Source of the DNA: Desulfomicrobium sp. ZS1
Lineage (GTDB): Bacteria; Desulfobacterota; Desulfovibrionia; Desulfovibrionales; Desulfomicrobiaceae
NCBI RefSeq assembly: GCF_024204645.1
Contig: NZ_CP100351.1
Span: 2,418,001 to 2,482,000 of the forward strand
Direction of reading: 5' to 3'
DNA: 64,000 nucleotides
Of the stretch, positions 1-8,038 are shown piece after piece. The position numbers and the translations under genes were made by a program. Position 1 is the first letter of the stretch, and every line of letters starts with the position of its first letter. The notes beneath the pieces were generated by a model. The model made no database searches. It was not told the origin of the DNA and was given only the letters and a program-made list of their open reading frames with translations.

Positions 1-58
1 GCACGACACCAACTTGCCTTGAGTGCTCCGTCCCTCAATCACTGCCCGTGCGAATACC

Positions 59-484
59 CTACGCGCACTCCCCCGCCGTCATTTCCGGCCTCTCGTACCC
101 TTCACCCGCAAAGATCACATCCGCACCCAGAAACTTCTCATAGTCCACGCCCCAGGCCCGCATCTGCAGGAGCAGCGGAATGAGGCTGCGGCCCATTTCC
201 GTCAGGGAGTACTCGACGCGGGGCGGCACTTCGCGGTAGACTTCGCGGTGTATCAGCCCGTCGGCCTCCAGCTCGCGCAGCTGGCGAGTCAGCATGCGTT
301 CGGTCACGTCGTGCATGCCGCGCCTCAGTTCCCCGAAGCGCACGGCATGGGCCAGGGACAGGTGGTAAAGGATGATGGGCTTCCACTTTCCGCCGATGAC
401 CGCCAGGGTCAGCTCGAAATAGCAGCGGTAGCGTTTGCCGGAGAGTTCCTTGATCTTGCAGGACCGAGGCTGGTTTTCGTCCAT
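59..484 (-). CDS. HxlR-family winged-helix transcriptional regulator
   Basis: A 141-residue protein with the whole HxlR/DUF24 pattern: a CxYF segment near residue 21, the IGGKWKPIIL helix around residues 30-40, FGELRRGMHDVTERMLTRQL as the recognition region and a basic wing ending in PPRVEYSLTEMG. Family members bind palindromic operators as dimers and often sense electrophiles or oxidants through the N-terminal cysteine; here Cys9 and Cys21 are candidates. GGAG lies about 7 bases before the ATG. It is divergent from the FMN flavoprotein at 598, the usual arrangement for HxlR regulators (YodB-like) that repress a quinone or nitro reductase, so regulation of that neighbour and itself is inferred. 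The fold call is firm; the ligand is unknown. Confidence 0.93.
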   Translation of the reverse strand: MDENQPRSCKIKELSGKRYRCYFELTLAVIGGKWKPIILYHLSLAHAVRFGELRRGMHDVTERMLTRQLRELEADGLIHREVYREVPPRVEYSLTEMGRSLIPLLLQMRAWGVDYEKFLGADVIFAGEGYERPEMTAGECA

Positions 485-504
485 TACTATACTCCATGTG
501 TGTA

Positions 505-526
505 CCGTACATTATAGACAGTACTT
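505..526. promoter_or_regulatory. Candidate HxlR operator and promoter between divergent genes
   Basis: The 113-base gap between the HxlR gene and the flavoprotein holds GTAC half-sites at 507-510 and 521-524 in inverted order, centred on a TATAAT on the minus strand (511-516) that would serve as the -10 of the regulator. Known YodB/HypR-type sites are short AT-rich palindromes with similar spacing. No convincing -35 was seen, so this is a position for a test rather than a proven site. Confidence 0.3.
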
Positions 527-597
527 TTCATAATCACAGACATGTGCTCTATCCGGGCCTGCAACACGCAGTCAATCCCAACAAAGGAGAGAAAAAT

Positions 598-1212
598 ATG
601 TACGTAGTCGCAGTCAACGGCAGCCCGCGCAAGGGCGGCAACACGGAAATCCTCTTGAACCACGCCCTCGAACCCCTGAAAAAGGCGGGCTGGGAAACGG
701 AGCTGGTGCAGGTCGGCGGACAGAACATCCGGGGCTGTCAGGCCTGCTACAAATGCTTTGTGCGCAAGGACGGACAATGCTCCATGAAAAAGGACGTCTT
801 CAACGAGATCATGGAAAAACTTCTGCGCGCCGACGCCCTCATCTTCGGCTCGCCGACCTACTTCGCCGATGTCTCCGCCGAACTCAAAGCCCTGATGGAC
901 CGCGCCGGCCTCGTGGCCTTGGCCAACGGCCGCGCCTTCAAGGGCAAGATCGGGGCGGCCGTGGTGGCCGTGCGGCGCGGCGGAGCGACCCACGTCTATG
1001 ACAGCATCAACCACATGTTCCTCATGAACCAGATGCTCATCCCCGGTTCCGTGTACTGGAACATGGGCTACGGCCGGGACAAGGGCGAGGTCGAGGGGGA
1101 CGCCGAAGGGCTTGGCAACATGAAGAATCTGGGGCAGACCATCGCCTGGCTGGGGGCGGCGATCAAACCGCATCTGGACAGCTTCCCGGCCCTGGAAAGC
1201 GTGAGCGAATAA
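598..1212 (+). CDS. NADPH-dependent FMN reductase / flavodoxin-family iron-sulfur flavoprotein
   Basis: A 204-residue protein. The start is the ATG at 598, after AAAGGAG at about 584; the open frame runs upstream to 496 without a matching ribosome site. The N-terminus VAVNGSPRKGGNT is the FMN phosphate-binding loop of the NADPH-dependent FMN reductase family, and GCQACYKCFVRKDGQCSMKKD is the cysteine motif of the iron-sulfur flavoprotein type, followed by FGSPTYFADVSAELKALMDR, the second flavin-contact region. It probably carries FMN and reduces small electrophiles or quinones in the cytoplasm. It is divergent from the HxlR regulator, which supports an oxidant or electrophile response. Confidence 0.9.
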   Translation: MYVVAVNGSPRKGGNTEILLNHALEPLKKAGWETELVQVGGQNIRGCQACYKCFVRKDGQCSMKKDVFNEIMEKLLRADALIFGSPTYFADVSAELKALMDRAGLVALANGRAFKGKIGAAVVAVRRGGATHVYDSINHMFLMNQMLIPGSVYWNMGYGRDKGEVEGDAEGLGNMKNLGQTIAWLGAAIKPHLDSFPALESVSE

Positions 1213-1308
1213 AAGGCCCAACCAAGCTCGACCTTTATTGATTAAAACAGGCCGGAGCGCTCGCAGGCGTTCCGGCCCATGTCTTTTTGAGCAACGGAGA
1301 AATTTCCC

Positions 1309-2175
1309 ATGGACACCACCGGCATCACCCTGGCCATCCTCTCGGCCCTGTTCATGGGCACCATCGGCGTCTTCTCCAGAATCACCGGACTGCCCGCCGA
1401 AACCATCACCTTTTTCCGCCTCCTGCTCGGAGCCGGATTCCTGGCCATTTTTCTCCTGGCCACCCGTCAGGCCGGGACGCTCAGACGCTGGCCGACCTGG
1501 CCAGTGATCCTCAACGGCGCGCTTTTGGCCGGTTTCATCATCTTCTACGTGCAGGCCATGAACCTGACCTCCATGGCCAACGCCATCATGCTGGTCTATC
1601 TGGCCCCGGTGGCCGCCTCGATCTTTGCGCATTGTTTCATGAGGGAACGGCTGAATTTCGCGGGCTGGATTCTCATCGGCCTGGCCATGCTCGGCTTCGC
1701 GACCATGATGGAATTCAGGCTCGATTTCGCGGACGGCTCGAACCATGCCGCCGGGCTCGGCCTGGCCGCCCTGGCCATGCTCTGCTACGCGAGTTTCATG
1801 CTCATGAACCGCCGCATCCGGCCCCACGTTCCGGTCATGAACCGCGCCTTTTATCAACTCCTGATCGGAGCCCTGGTCATGCTGCCCTTCTTCCTGCACT
1901 CCCGGCCCGAAATCACCGCCGTGAACGGCCTCTGGCTCCTAGCCACGGGCCTGATCCCCGGCTTCCTGGCCATCACCTTCGCCGTGGCGGCCCTCAGCCG
2001 CCTGCCCGCCGCAACCTTCGGCACCCTGGCCTATTTCGAACCCCTGGCCGTGGTCTTCTTCGGCTGGTCCATCTTCGGGGAATACCTGTCCGCCCTGCAA
2101 CTGGCAGGCTGCGCCGCCATCATGGCCAGCGGCTGCGCCAAAGCCCTGCTCGCATCCCACACAGCCTCGTCCTGA
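1309..2175 (+). CDS. EamA/DMT-family transporter
   Basis: A 288-residue membrane protein with about ten hydrophobic segments in two homologous halves, each an EamA domain; the second half shows LATGLIPGFLAITFAVAALSR and the typical YFEPLAVVFFGW stretch. Family members export amino acids or other small metabolites across the inner membrane; the substrate cannot be read here. CGGAG precedes the ATG. It follows the flavoprotein by 96 bases and may be in the same transcript, since no terminator is visible between them. A second, separate EamA transporter lies at 16732. Confidence 0.88.
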   Translation: MDTTGITLAILSALFMGTIGVFSRITGLPAETITFFRLLLGAGFLAIFLLATRQAGTLRRWPTWPVILNGALLAGFIIFYVQAMNLTSMANAIMLVYLAPVAASIFAHCFMRERLNFAGWILIGLAMLGFATMMEFRLDFADGSNHAAGLGLAALAMLCYASFMLMNRRIRPHVPVMNRAFYQLLIGALVMLPFFLHSRPEITAVNGLWLLATGLIPGFLAITFAVAALSRLPAATFGTLAYFEPLAVVFFGWSIFGEYLSALQLAGCAAIMASGCAKALLASHTASS

Positions 2176-2393
2176 CCATTCCCCAACACACTACCGCTGC
2201 ACGTCACGCAAACAAAACGCCCGAAGATTGTCGGCTAGCCATGCCTACGCAATCAAGGGCAAACATACTCTAAAATACATTATTCCATCTGATTGAATCC
2301 GAGCAAGGAAAAGTCAGCGCGGGAGGAGCAGGGAAAGCGCGGACCTGTTAGGCGAAATGAACTCTAGCGGGCAATACGGACTAAGATATTATG

Positions 2394-2428
2394 AAAAAAA
2401 GCCATCCTCATGTGACGATGGCTTTTTT
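2394..2428. terminator. Bidirectional intrinsic terminator
   Basis: GCCATC at 2401-2406 pairs with GATGGC at 2417-2422. The hairpin is flanked by seven A on the left and seven T on the right, so it can stop transcription from either side. It lies 9 bases past the stop of the minus-strand outer-membrane gene, its most likely client, and about 220 bases past the plus-strand transporter. Confidence 0.8.
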
Positions 2429-2436
2429 TGAAAAAA

Positions 2437-3162
2437 TTAGAACATGTACCGCAGCCCAAGCATGCCCTCATGAGCCACAACCCGTGCTTTGCCTTCGACA
2501 CTCAACTCTCCGAATCCCAAATCACCGGTTTCGGATTTTCCAAAATCCGAATAGCGATACCCGAGATCAATGCAGACGTTTTCATTAAAATCATACGCTA
2601 TTCCAGCGCCAAGGTTGAATGCGAAGTTTGTTTGAGTCTCGGCAGCAGATTCGTCATAAATGCTGTCGCCATCTGCCGTGATCTTGATACTGCCGTCTGC
2701 CTTGACGATAGCGACACCAACGCCTGCTCCTACATAAGGAGTGAAAGCGGTTCCTGTCTCAATGTCAAAATAGGCATTCAGAAATACTGTCTGCACATCG
2801 AATTTCATATCTCCTGATTCTTTAATAAGAGCTCCCTCACCATAAAAAGAGTCAGAATAGCTTCCTTCCGACTGACTGCGCATCGCGTATTCAAGCTCCA
2901 TCCGCACTGGAACGGCAAAATTCGGTGCAAAGTCATATCCAAGAGCCAAGGCACCGCCAAAACTTGAATCCTTCTCGCTATCAAGATCCGCAGATTCAGA
3001 GCCAATGCCCGTCAGATCAACACTCAAGCTCGCATCGTCGATACGCTGATAGGAATACAGAAATTTTGGGGCTATATAATACCCGCTATATTCACCAGCC
3101 GTTGCAAATGCCGAAAAACAAAAAACTCCGAGAAGTGCGCAGAAAACAGAACATTTCTTCAC
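2437..3162 (-). CDS. Outer-membrane beta-barrel protein (OmpA/OmpX-like porin fold)
   Basis: A 241-residue exported protein. The start is the GTG at 3162, set by AAAGGAG six bases upstream; the frame stays open another 64 codons without a ribosome site. A signal peptide of about 22 residues (KKCSVFCALLGVFCFSAFATA) is followed by alternating aromatic and polar strands such as YVGAGVGVAIVKADG and CIDLGYRYSDFG, ending in LGLRYMF with the C-terminal phenylalanine recognised by the BAM machine. This is the outer membrane protein beta-barrel (OMP_b-brl) type of about eight strands; the function is unknown. The gene is clearly more AT-rich than its neighbours, a hint of transfer or of different expression. 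Confidence 0.85.
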   Translation of the reverse strand: MKKCSVFCALLGVFCFSAFATAGEYSGYYIAPKFLYSYQRIDDASLSVDLTGIGSESADLDSEKDSSFGGALALGYDFAPNFAVPVRMELEYAMRSQSEGSYSDSFYGEGALIKESGDMKFDVQTVFLNAYFDIETGTAFTPYVGAGVGVAIVKADGSIKITADGDSIYDESAAETQTNFAFNLGAGIAYDFNENVCIDLGYRYSDFGKSETGDLGFGELSVEGKARVVAHEGMLGLRYMF

Positions 3163-3282
3163 TTTGGTTCTCCTTTGAAAAATTGATTGAAACATTTGCT
3201 CTGTTAGTGCTTCTCGAATGTATGACGCAACAAAAAAATAAAACATACTCGTCTGATACGAAATATCATTATGTATGACGCG

Positions 3283-3330
3283 GAAATCTGGGGTCAGGAA
3301 ATCTGGCACAGAAATCTGGCAGAAATCTGG
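3283..3330. repeat. Four short GAAATCTGG repeats at the mobile-island edge
   Basis: GAAATCTGG occurs at 3283, 3298, 3311 and 3322 with spacers of 2 to 6 bases. The first copy continues as GAAATCTGGGGTCAG, the same GGGGTCAG that starts the end repeat of the transposase element at 5312-6224. The cluster therefore looks like the left flank of that element, now cut off from it by the group II intron. Confidence 0.6.
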
Positions 3331-3331
3331 G

Positions 3332-5311
3332 GTAGAGTAGGAAGCTGGCTCCACGTTTCTCCGTGACTTCGCTTGACGCCTCGCCGCACGCGGCTACTAC
3401 GTGTCAAACGGGTCATCCGTTTCGCCAGCCTCCCCTCATCAAACCGTGCATGCAGTTTTCCCGCACACGGCTTTCCGATGTTCTTCACTTCAAGGCATGC
3501 GCTTTCGTCCATCCGGCGGACGTGGGAACCTTGTACAGACCATACCGACTGTAGAGCACGTGGTTGGGATATTCGTGATACCCCTCATAGCGTGTCTGCC
3601 CATGCCTTTTGCACAGGTGTGTTCGTATCCGCTGCTCCACATGTGCTCGCACTTTTTCCAGGCACCGGCTGCAATTCCCATAGTGGAAGTAGTTCACCCA
3701 GCCCCGAAGGGTTGTGTTTACTCCTCCGACGACGGACTCCATATGCAGCACCGTTCGAGATCGTGATGTTAGCGCTGTGATTCGATCCTTAATCTTCTGT
3801 ATGGATTTTCTGGCAGGCTGCACGTGAGCGTACAGGCGACCTGTTCTTCCACTTTTTTCCATGCGAATTGCGTAACCAAGAAAGTCGAACTTTTCCGAAA
3901 TGGCGTCAACCACATGGGTCTTCGTTTCATTCAGAGTGAGTTCCAGCCGGGACAGAATAACGCGGATCGCTTGCATCGGCTGATCCGTTCCCTGCTTGCA
4001 CAGGACAACAAAGTCATCCGCATATCTGACCAGCAGGGCACCAAGTTTCCTGTGCAGACTGTTCCTCTCCCATACACGATCCAGAATATGGAGGTAAACA
4101 TTGGCCAAAAGCGGGGAGATTACTCCGCCTTGCGGAGTACCCTTCCGATTCTTCCGACCGCCGCCGATGTTTCTCCGTTTTCCATCCCCACCTTCCTCCA
4201 CCACCGGAGCCTTGAGCCACATCTGGACGAGATGCAAAACCTGCCCGTCCGCAATGCGACTGGCCACCAGCAGCATGAGTTTATCGTGAGGGATCGTATC
4301 AAAGTACTTGGATAAATCCGCATCTATAACTTGAGTATGCCCCGTGTTCAGCGCGTAGGTAATCGCGTCAACCGCCATATGCGCTGATTTCTTGGGTCGA
4401 AACCCGTAAGAGTGTTTGCAGAAGTCCGCTTCGAAGATCGGCTCGATGACCAGCTTCGCCGCCATTTGCACCACCCTGTCCCGAATGATGGGTATTCCCA
4501 GTGGACGCTTTGATCCGTCCGCCTTGGGAATCAGCACCCTTTTTACCGGGCTTGCACAATAGGTATGCGTGACAAGTAATTCCCTGATTTCCGCCAGAAA
4601 GGCGGCCCTTCCCATGGTGGCCTCGATGGACGCAAAGGTCACGCCGTCGATGCCGGCGCTGCCCTGGTTGGCCCGGACAAGTCTGTAGGCATGAGCGAGG
4701 ATGTCCGCCCGGCAGATCTTGTCGTACAAGGCGTAGAAGCGAAAGGCCGGTTCCTGTTTGGCCTTGAAGTACAGCTTCCTCTGAAACGTCCTGATCTTAT
4801 CCGGAGTTTGTAGCACGATGTGCAATCTCCTGATCCTCTGTTTTTCGGTTGCGTGAACAAAGCAGGGTCCCTTCCCTCGGGCCGGGTTATGTTGTCCCGA
4901 ACCCTCAAACGGTACTATGAACCCCTCCGACTCCCGCCAAAGCCCGCCGTGACTTCGGTCTCCCTTATACGCGGCGGTTGGCGCTCCTCAGGCGCCACTC
5001 GGGCGGGTCTCCGGCACTGGGTTGTCCATCTTCCGTTACATGCCGTCCCTGCTACCCCGGGAGATCATGCGAATCGCTCCTGTTATCATGATTCGCACAT
5101 ACCAGCCTTCCCCAACTGACCACAGGGTCGGCATCTCCATTTCAAGTTACGAGGCTACGCGTAGGTTCATTTGCATTACGGCCTGCAACTTCGCCAGTGG
5201 AGAACTTACGACCCCTGATTACTCAGACGCCGCTCTCCTGTACTACTGATCGAACAGGCAATTCATCAGTCGAGACTTCAACTCGATAGATGGACAACTG
5301 TTACCGCATAC
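3332..5311 (-). mobile_element. Group II intron (RNA plus maturase gene)
   Basis: The reverse transcriptase/maturase gene is followed on the minus strand by a clear domain V at about 3473-3441: AGCCGTGTGCGGG, an AAAA loop region, then CTGCATGCACGGTTT, with the AGC catalytic triad. Domain VI follows: GGGAGGCTGGC pairs with GCCAGCTTCC and the RNA ends in CTACTCTAC near 3332, the usual AY 3' end. The 5' end is less certain. GTATGCGG at 5311 leaves about 490 bases for domains I-III, which fits bacterial introns, and puts both ends exactly in a GGGGTCAG repeat; it departs at one base from the usual GTGYG. The stretch 4826-5311 holds no protein gene and is read as intron RNA. Confidence 0.8.
3485..4816 (-). 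CDS. ltrA: Group II intron reverse transcriptase/maturase
   Basis: About 443 residues. Reverse transcriptase blocks run in order: NQGSAGIDGVT, VKRVLIPKADGSKRPLGIP, HSYGFRPKKSAHMAV, VIDADLSKYFDTIPH, GTPQGGVISPLLANVYL and the active-site YADD near residue 265. A maturase (domain X) region with GWVNYFHYGNCSRCLEKVRAHV follows. There is no HNH endonuclease domain, as in many bacterial introns that use pre-existing nicks or replication forks. An AGGAG sits about 10 bases before a GTG at 4816, preferred here; a TTG at 4825 is too close to it. The protein splices its host RNA and copies it into DNA. The frame looks intact, so the intron may be active. Confidence 0.92.
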   Translation of the reverse strand: MLQTPDKIRTFQRKLYFKAKQEPAFRFYALYDKICRADILAHAYRLVRANQGSAGIDGVTFASIEATMGRAAFLAEIRELLVTHTYCASPVKRVLIPKADGSKRPLGIPIIRDRVVQMAAKLVIEPIFEADFCKHSYGFRPKKSAHMAVDAITYALNTGHTQVIDADLSKYFDTIPHDKLMLLVASRIADGQVLHLVQMWLKAPVVEEGGDGKRRNIGGGRKNRKGTPQGGVISPLLANVYLHILDRVWERNSLHRKLGALLVRYADDFVVLCKQGTDQPMQAIRVILSRLELTLNETKTHVVDAISEKFDFLGYAIRMEKSGRTGRLYAHVQPARKSIQKIKDRITALTSRSRTVLHMESVVGGVNTTLRGWVNYFHYGNCSRCLEKVRAHVEQRIRTHLCKRHGQTRYEGYHEYPNHVLYSRYGLYKVPTSAGWTKAHALK

Positions 5312-6224
5312 GGTCAGATCTTGATACTTGAATAATTTCGGAGTAACCTTTCCCCATGGTACGACCACTCCGCATAGAATTTCCGGGAGCCATCTATCAT
5401 GTGACATCCCGGGGCAACGCCCAGGCTTCCATTTTTCTGGACGACATCGACAGGAGCACCTTCCTCGCAGTCCTCGGACTGACGATGCGCCGCTTCAACG
5501 TGATCTGTCATGCGTATTGTCTGATGACCAACCACTTCCATCTGCTGCTTGAGACTCCAGACGCTAATCTGTCAAAGGCCATACGTCAGTTCAACAGCGT
5601 CTACACGCAGGCGTTCAACCGGCGGCACGGCCGGGTTGGTCACGTGCTGCAAGGGCGGTTCAAATCCATTGTCGTTGACCGGGACGCCTATCTTCTCGAA
5701 CTGTGCAGGTACATCGTCCTGAACCCGGTCAGGGCCGGGATGGTCAAGGATCCTGGCAAGTACCCGTGGTCCAGTTACCGGGCTACGGCAGGTCTCGGAA
5801 AGAAGCCGGATTTTCTGGCTGTGAACTGGATTCTGGAGCAATTCGGTGCTGATCGCGTCCAGGCCCGGAAAGAGTACCGTCTCTTTGTCAAGTCAGGCAT
5901 TGATGCGGGATCGCCCTGGAATGACCTCAAAGGACAATGCCTGCTCGGAGACGACCCGTTTCTGGAGAAACTCTTTCCCTTGCTCAAGGACAAAAGCGCC
6001 TTGAAGGAAATTCCTCGTGTGCAACGCTTTGCCGACCGACCAGCTCTGGATGATATTTTACATGGCATTCAAGACCGGACTCAACGTAACGCAGCCATCT
6101 TCAAGGCTTGCCAGGAGTATGGATATACCCAAGCGCAAATTGCCACTGCCACAGGACTGCACTATTCAACAGTGAGTAAAATCATCAAGAAAATTGGGTA
6201 ATTCAAGATTCAAGATCTGACCCC
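5312..6224 (+). mobile_element. REP-type Y1 transposase element with imperfect terminal inverted repeats
   Basis: The left end GGTCAGATCTTGATACTTGA (5312-5331) matches, inverted, the right end (6201-6224), which reads ATTCAAGATTCAAGATCTGA then CCCC. The two arms differ by a short insertion and by two missing G at the left, where the group II intron begins. The transposase stop codon touches the right repeat. Single-copy transposase genes of this MVRPLRIEFPGAIYHVTSRG type are, as I recall, commonly bounded by this GGGGTCAGATCTTGA motif in many genomes. Confidence 0.65.
5356..6201 (+). CDS. REP-associated (Y1/IS200-like) transposase
   Basis: A 281-residue protein opening with RPLRIEFPGAIYHVTSRGN, the first strand of the Y1 transposase fold. 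The HUH motif is HFH at residues 60-62 (MTNHFHLLLET); candidate nucleophile tyrosines are Y112 and Y119 in AYLLELCRYIVLNPVRAGMV. The C-terminal 80 residues end in a helix-turn-helix resembling DnaA domain IV or MerR (YTQAQIATATGLHYSTVSKIIKKIG). Y1 enzymes cut and join single-stranded DNA at hairpins. The ORF is intact and bounded by inverted repeats. Automatic pipelines sometimes mislabel this family as a toxin or RelE; the HUH motif argues against that. Confidence 0.88.
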   Translation: MVRPLRIEFPGAIYHVTSRGNAQASIFLDDIDRSTFLAVLGLTMRRFNVICHAYCLMTNHFHLLLETPDANLSKAIRQFNSVYTQAFNRRHGRVGHVLQGRFKSIVVDRDAYLLELCRYIVLNPVRAGMVKDPGKYPWSSYRATAGLGKKPDFLAVNWILEQFGADRVQARKEYRLFVKSGIDAGSPWNDLKGQCLLGDDPFLEKLFPLLKDKSALKEIPRVQRFADRPALDDILHGIQDRTQRNAAIFKACQEYGYTQAQIATATGLHYSTVSKIIKKIG

Positions 6225-6433
6225 TTTCTTGAGGTTCCAACCTGCTACCCCATCCCCAGAGAACAAGCCGCGTCTGGAAGAGGACGGAGCAGTCTTTTTA
6301 ATAGCTTTGAACAACACAGACATTTGGGGTACAGGAACTTAAAACGGTTCGCGCGCTTCGCCCCGCCTCTCATTTCGACCGCTCTCCCCGTCCACTTCCA
6401 CGGGCCAACGGACACGCGCCACGAGGAGGAACA

Positions 6434-7168
6434 ATGGATTACACCTTCTGGACGGCCCTGTGGACCAGCGTTCTGGCGGCAACTGTGACCACCCTCGGTA
6501 TCTGCACCATCCGCAAATTCCGCTCCTGGGGACAGAGAAACACGACCTACTTCATGTGCTTCGCCGCCGGCGTGCTCATTTCCGCGCCCTTTCTGCACAT
6601 AATCCCCAAGTCTTTCGCCATGACACCTCATGCGCCCGCCTGGCTCCTGGCCGGGTTCTTTGGACTGCATCTCTTCAACCGCTTCCTGACCGCCTTTGTA
6701 TGCGAAAAGGACCCGGACAGGCAGGAATTCGCCATCGGCCTCATCCCCATGATGGGCATCGGCCTGCACTCCTTTATCGACGGGTTCATCTATTCCATTA
6801 CCTTCACGGTAAGCATCTTCACGGGGGTCATCGCCACCTTCGGCATGGTGTTGCACGAATTTCCCGAAGGCATCATCACCTATCTCCTGCTCCTTAAAGG
6901 CGGCGCCTCAGAACGCACGGCCATGCTCCTGGCCTTTTTCGCCGCAGCCGCCACCACGCCGCTAGGGATGCTGATTTCCTACCCCGCCGTAAGGAGCATC
7001 GACCGCGAGACCCTTGGGGCCTTGCTGGCCCTTTCAGCCGGAGCCCTGGTTTACGTCGGGGCCACGCACCTTCTCCCAAGGGCGGAACAGGACAAAAAAA
7101 AATACAGCCTGCTCGCCCTGGCCGGCGGAGTACTGGCGGCTGTCCTCATTGTCCTGTCCAAAGCATGA
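6434..7168 (+). CDS. ZIP-family divalent metal transporter
   Basis: A 244-residue inner-membrane protein with about eight hydrophobic segments. The two metal-site helices are present: HSFIDG (His112, Asp116) and HEFPEG (His141, Glu142, Glu145), the core of the ZIP/ZupT binuclear centre. Members carry zinc, iron or other divalent ions, usually into the cytoplasm. GAGGAGG precedes the ATG. No metal regulator gene is adjacent. It lies just right of the mobile island and seems to be a single-gene unit. Confidence 0.9.
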   Translation: MDYTFWTALWTSVLAATVTTLGICTIRKFRSWGQRNTTYFMCFAAGVLISAPFLHIIPKSFAMTPHAPAWLLAGFFGLHLFNRFLTAFVCEKDPDRQEFAIGLIPMMGIGLHSFIDGFIYSITFTVSIFTGVIATFGMVLHEFPEGIITYLLLLKGGASERTAMLLAFFAAAATTPLGMLISYPAVRSIDRETLGALLALSAGALVYVGATHLLPRAEQDKKKYSLLALAGGVLAAVLIVLSKA

Positions 7169-7216
7169 CGGCTTGGAGACCGGAAGGACCAGGGGAAAAA
7201 CGATCACGTCTCGCTT

Positions 7217-7534
7217 TTACTGATAAACACCTTTCCTCTTGTAGGTCTTGTCATAGGTCTGCGCCTTCACCGCTCCGCTTTTCCTCTCGATGACAGGCCA
7301 TCCGGCAACGGGTGGCTTTTCTTTTGCCCGACCTATCTACGGAGCCCATGATGACCTGACCACTCTCCCCGCCTGCTCCAGACCGCGAAACAGAGTTGCT
7401 TTTACGCTACTCAATGATCTTTCCTGAGTTGCAGCCTTGCCCCGCTGATCCTCATACAGCTCTTCGGTAATTTTTAAATTTCCCAATGCTTTCGGACAGT
7501 CAAACGTTTCTTTTCCCTGGTCTACCGGATGGCA
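7217..7534 (-). pseudogene. Possible decayed coding frame, unidentified
   Basis: On the minus strand one frame stays open for about 104 codons except for a single TAG. The upstream part reads like TFDCPKALGNLKITEELYED and QERSLSSVKATLFRGLEQ; after the TAG come KPPVAGWPVIERKSGAV and KAQTYDKTYKRKGVYQ before a TAA at 7217. There is no start codon or ribosome site. The residue make-up is protein-like but I do not recognise it, and the length is not beyond chance. This and the hairpin at 7297 are all I see in the 470-base gap 7169-7639. Confidence 0.2.
7297..7325 (+). terminator. Possible intrinsic terminator downstream of the ZIP gene
   Basis: GCCATCCG at 7297-7304 pairs with CGGGTGGC at 7309-7316 with one G-U pair around a GCAA tetraloop, followed by TTTTCTTTT. 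It lies about 130 bases after the transporter stop, far for a dedicated terminator, and falls inside the candidate decayed frame. Confidence 0.45.
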
Positions 7535-7639
7535 TCAGTGTTGCTTTGCTTGCAGAAAACACACAGCCGTGCAGGCCAGACATTCATCGCGACGCGAACC
7601 TCATCGGCTACGCCAACCCAACCATGAAATGGAGGATCA

Positions 7640-8017
7640 ATGTCCAAAATAGGCATCATCCGTTGTGAAAAAAATGAAACCAAGTGCCCTCTGACCTCCT
7701 GTTTCAAGGCGCTTTCCTCGGCCACGGAAGGCTTTACGGGCTGCGAGGAGCCGGAAATCGCGGGCGTTTTCACCTGTCGATGTCCGGGCGAAAACGTGGC
7801 AGACTTGGCCAGGATACTCAAAAGCAAGGGAGCCGAACGCGTCCACTTCTGCACCTGCCTGTTTTCGCACAAGGAGAAGGATGGATGGGCACTGGGCACC
7901 GGCTTTTGCGAGGATGTGGACCGGCTCGTCCGCCAAGCCGCCGATGCGGCGGGAATCCCCTGCGTCAAGGGCACTGCGCACCTGCCGCATGGATATGTTC
8001 CGGAAGTGGTCGAATAA
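7640..8017 (+). CDS. CGGC-domain protein
   Basis: A 125-residue cysteine-rich protein with ATGGAGGATCA before the start. It contains IIRCEKNETKCPLTSCFKAL, then FTGCEEPEIAGVFTCRCPGEN, VHFCTCLFSHKEK and an HLPHGY end: nine to ten cysteines spread as in the CGGC domain family, whose members are proposed to bind metal or an iron-sulfur cluster. It begins a three-gene operon with the NifU-like protein 15 bases on and the DUF5320-like protein. The role is unknown; the context suggests iron-sulfur or metal handling in an anaerobe. Confidence 0.8.
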   Translation: MSKIGIIRCEKNETKCPLTSCFKALSSATEGFTGCEEPEIAGVFTCRCPGENVADLARILKSKGAERVHFCTCLFSHKEKDGWALGTGFCEDVDRLVRQAADAAGIPCVKGTAHLPHGYVPEVVE

Positions 8018-8038
8018 AAACAGAAGGGGTTTTTGCTC

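Noticed and set aside
487-1899. 470-residue open frame on the minus strand
   Set aside because: It is antisense to the flavoprotein and the EamA transporter, lacks a ribosome site and is rich in His/Gly/Glu as expected of a GC-rich antisense frame.
5094-5098. GTGCG on the minus strand as the 5' end of the group II intron
   Set aside because: It matches the GTGYG consensus, but leaves only about 280 bases before the maturase gene, too few for domains I-III, and it sits inside a hairpin GCGAATC/GATTCGC.
8033-8038. TTG at 8033 as the start of the NifU-like gene
   Set aside because: It is only three bases from the AAGGGG site; the ATG at 8039 has proper spacing.
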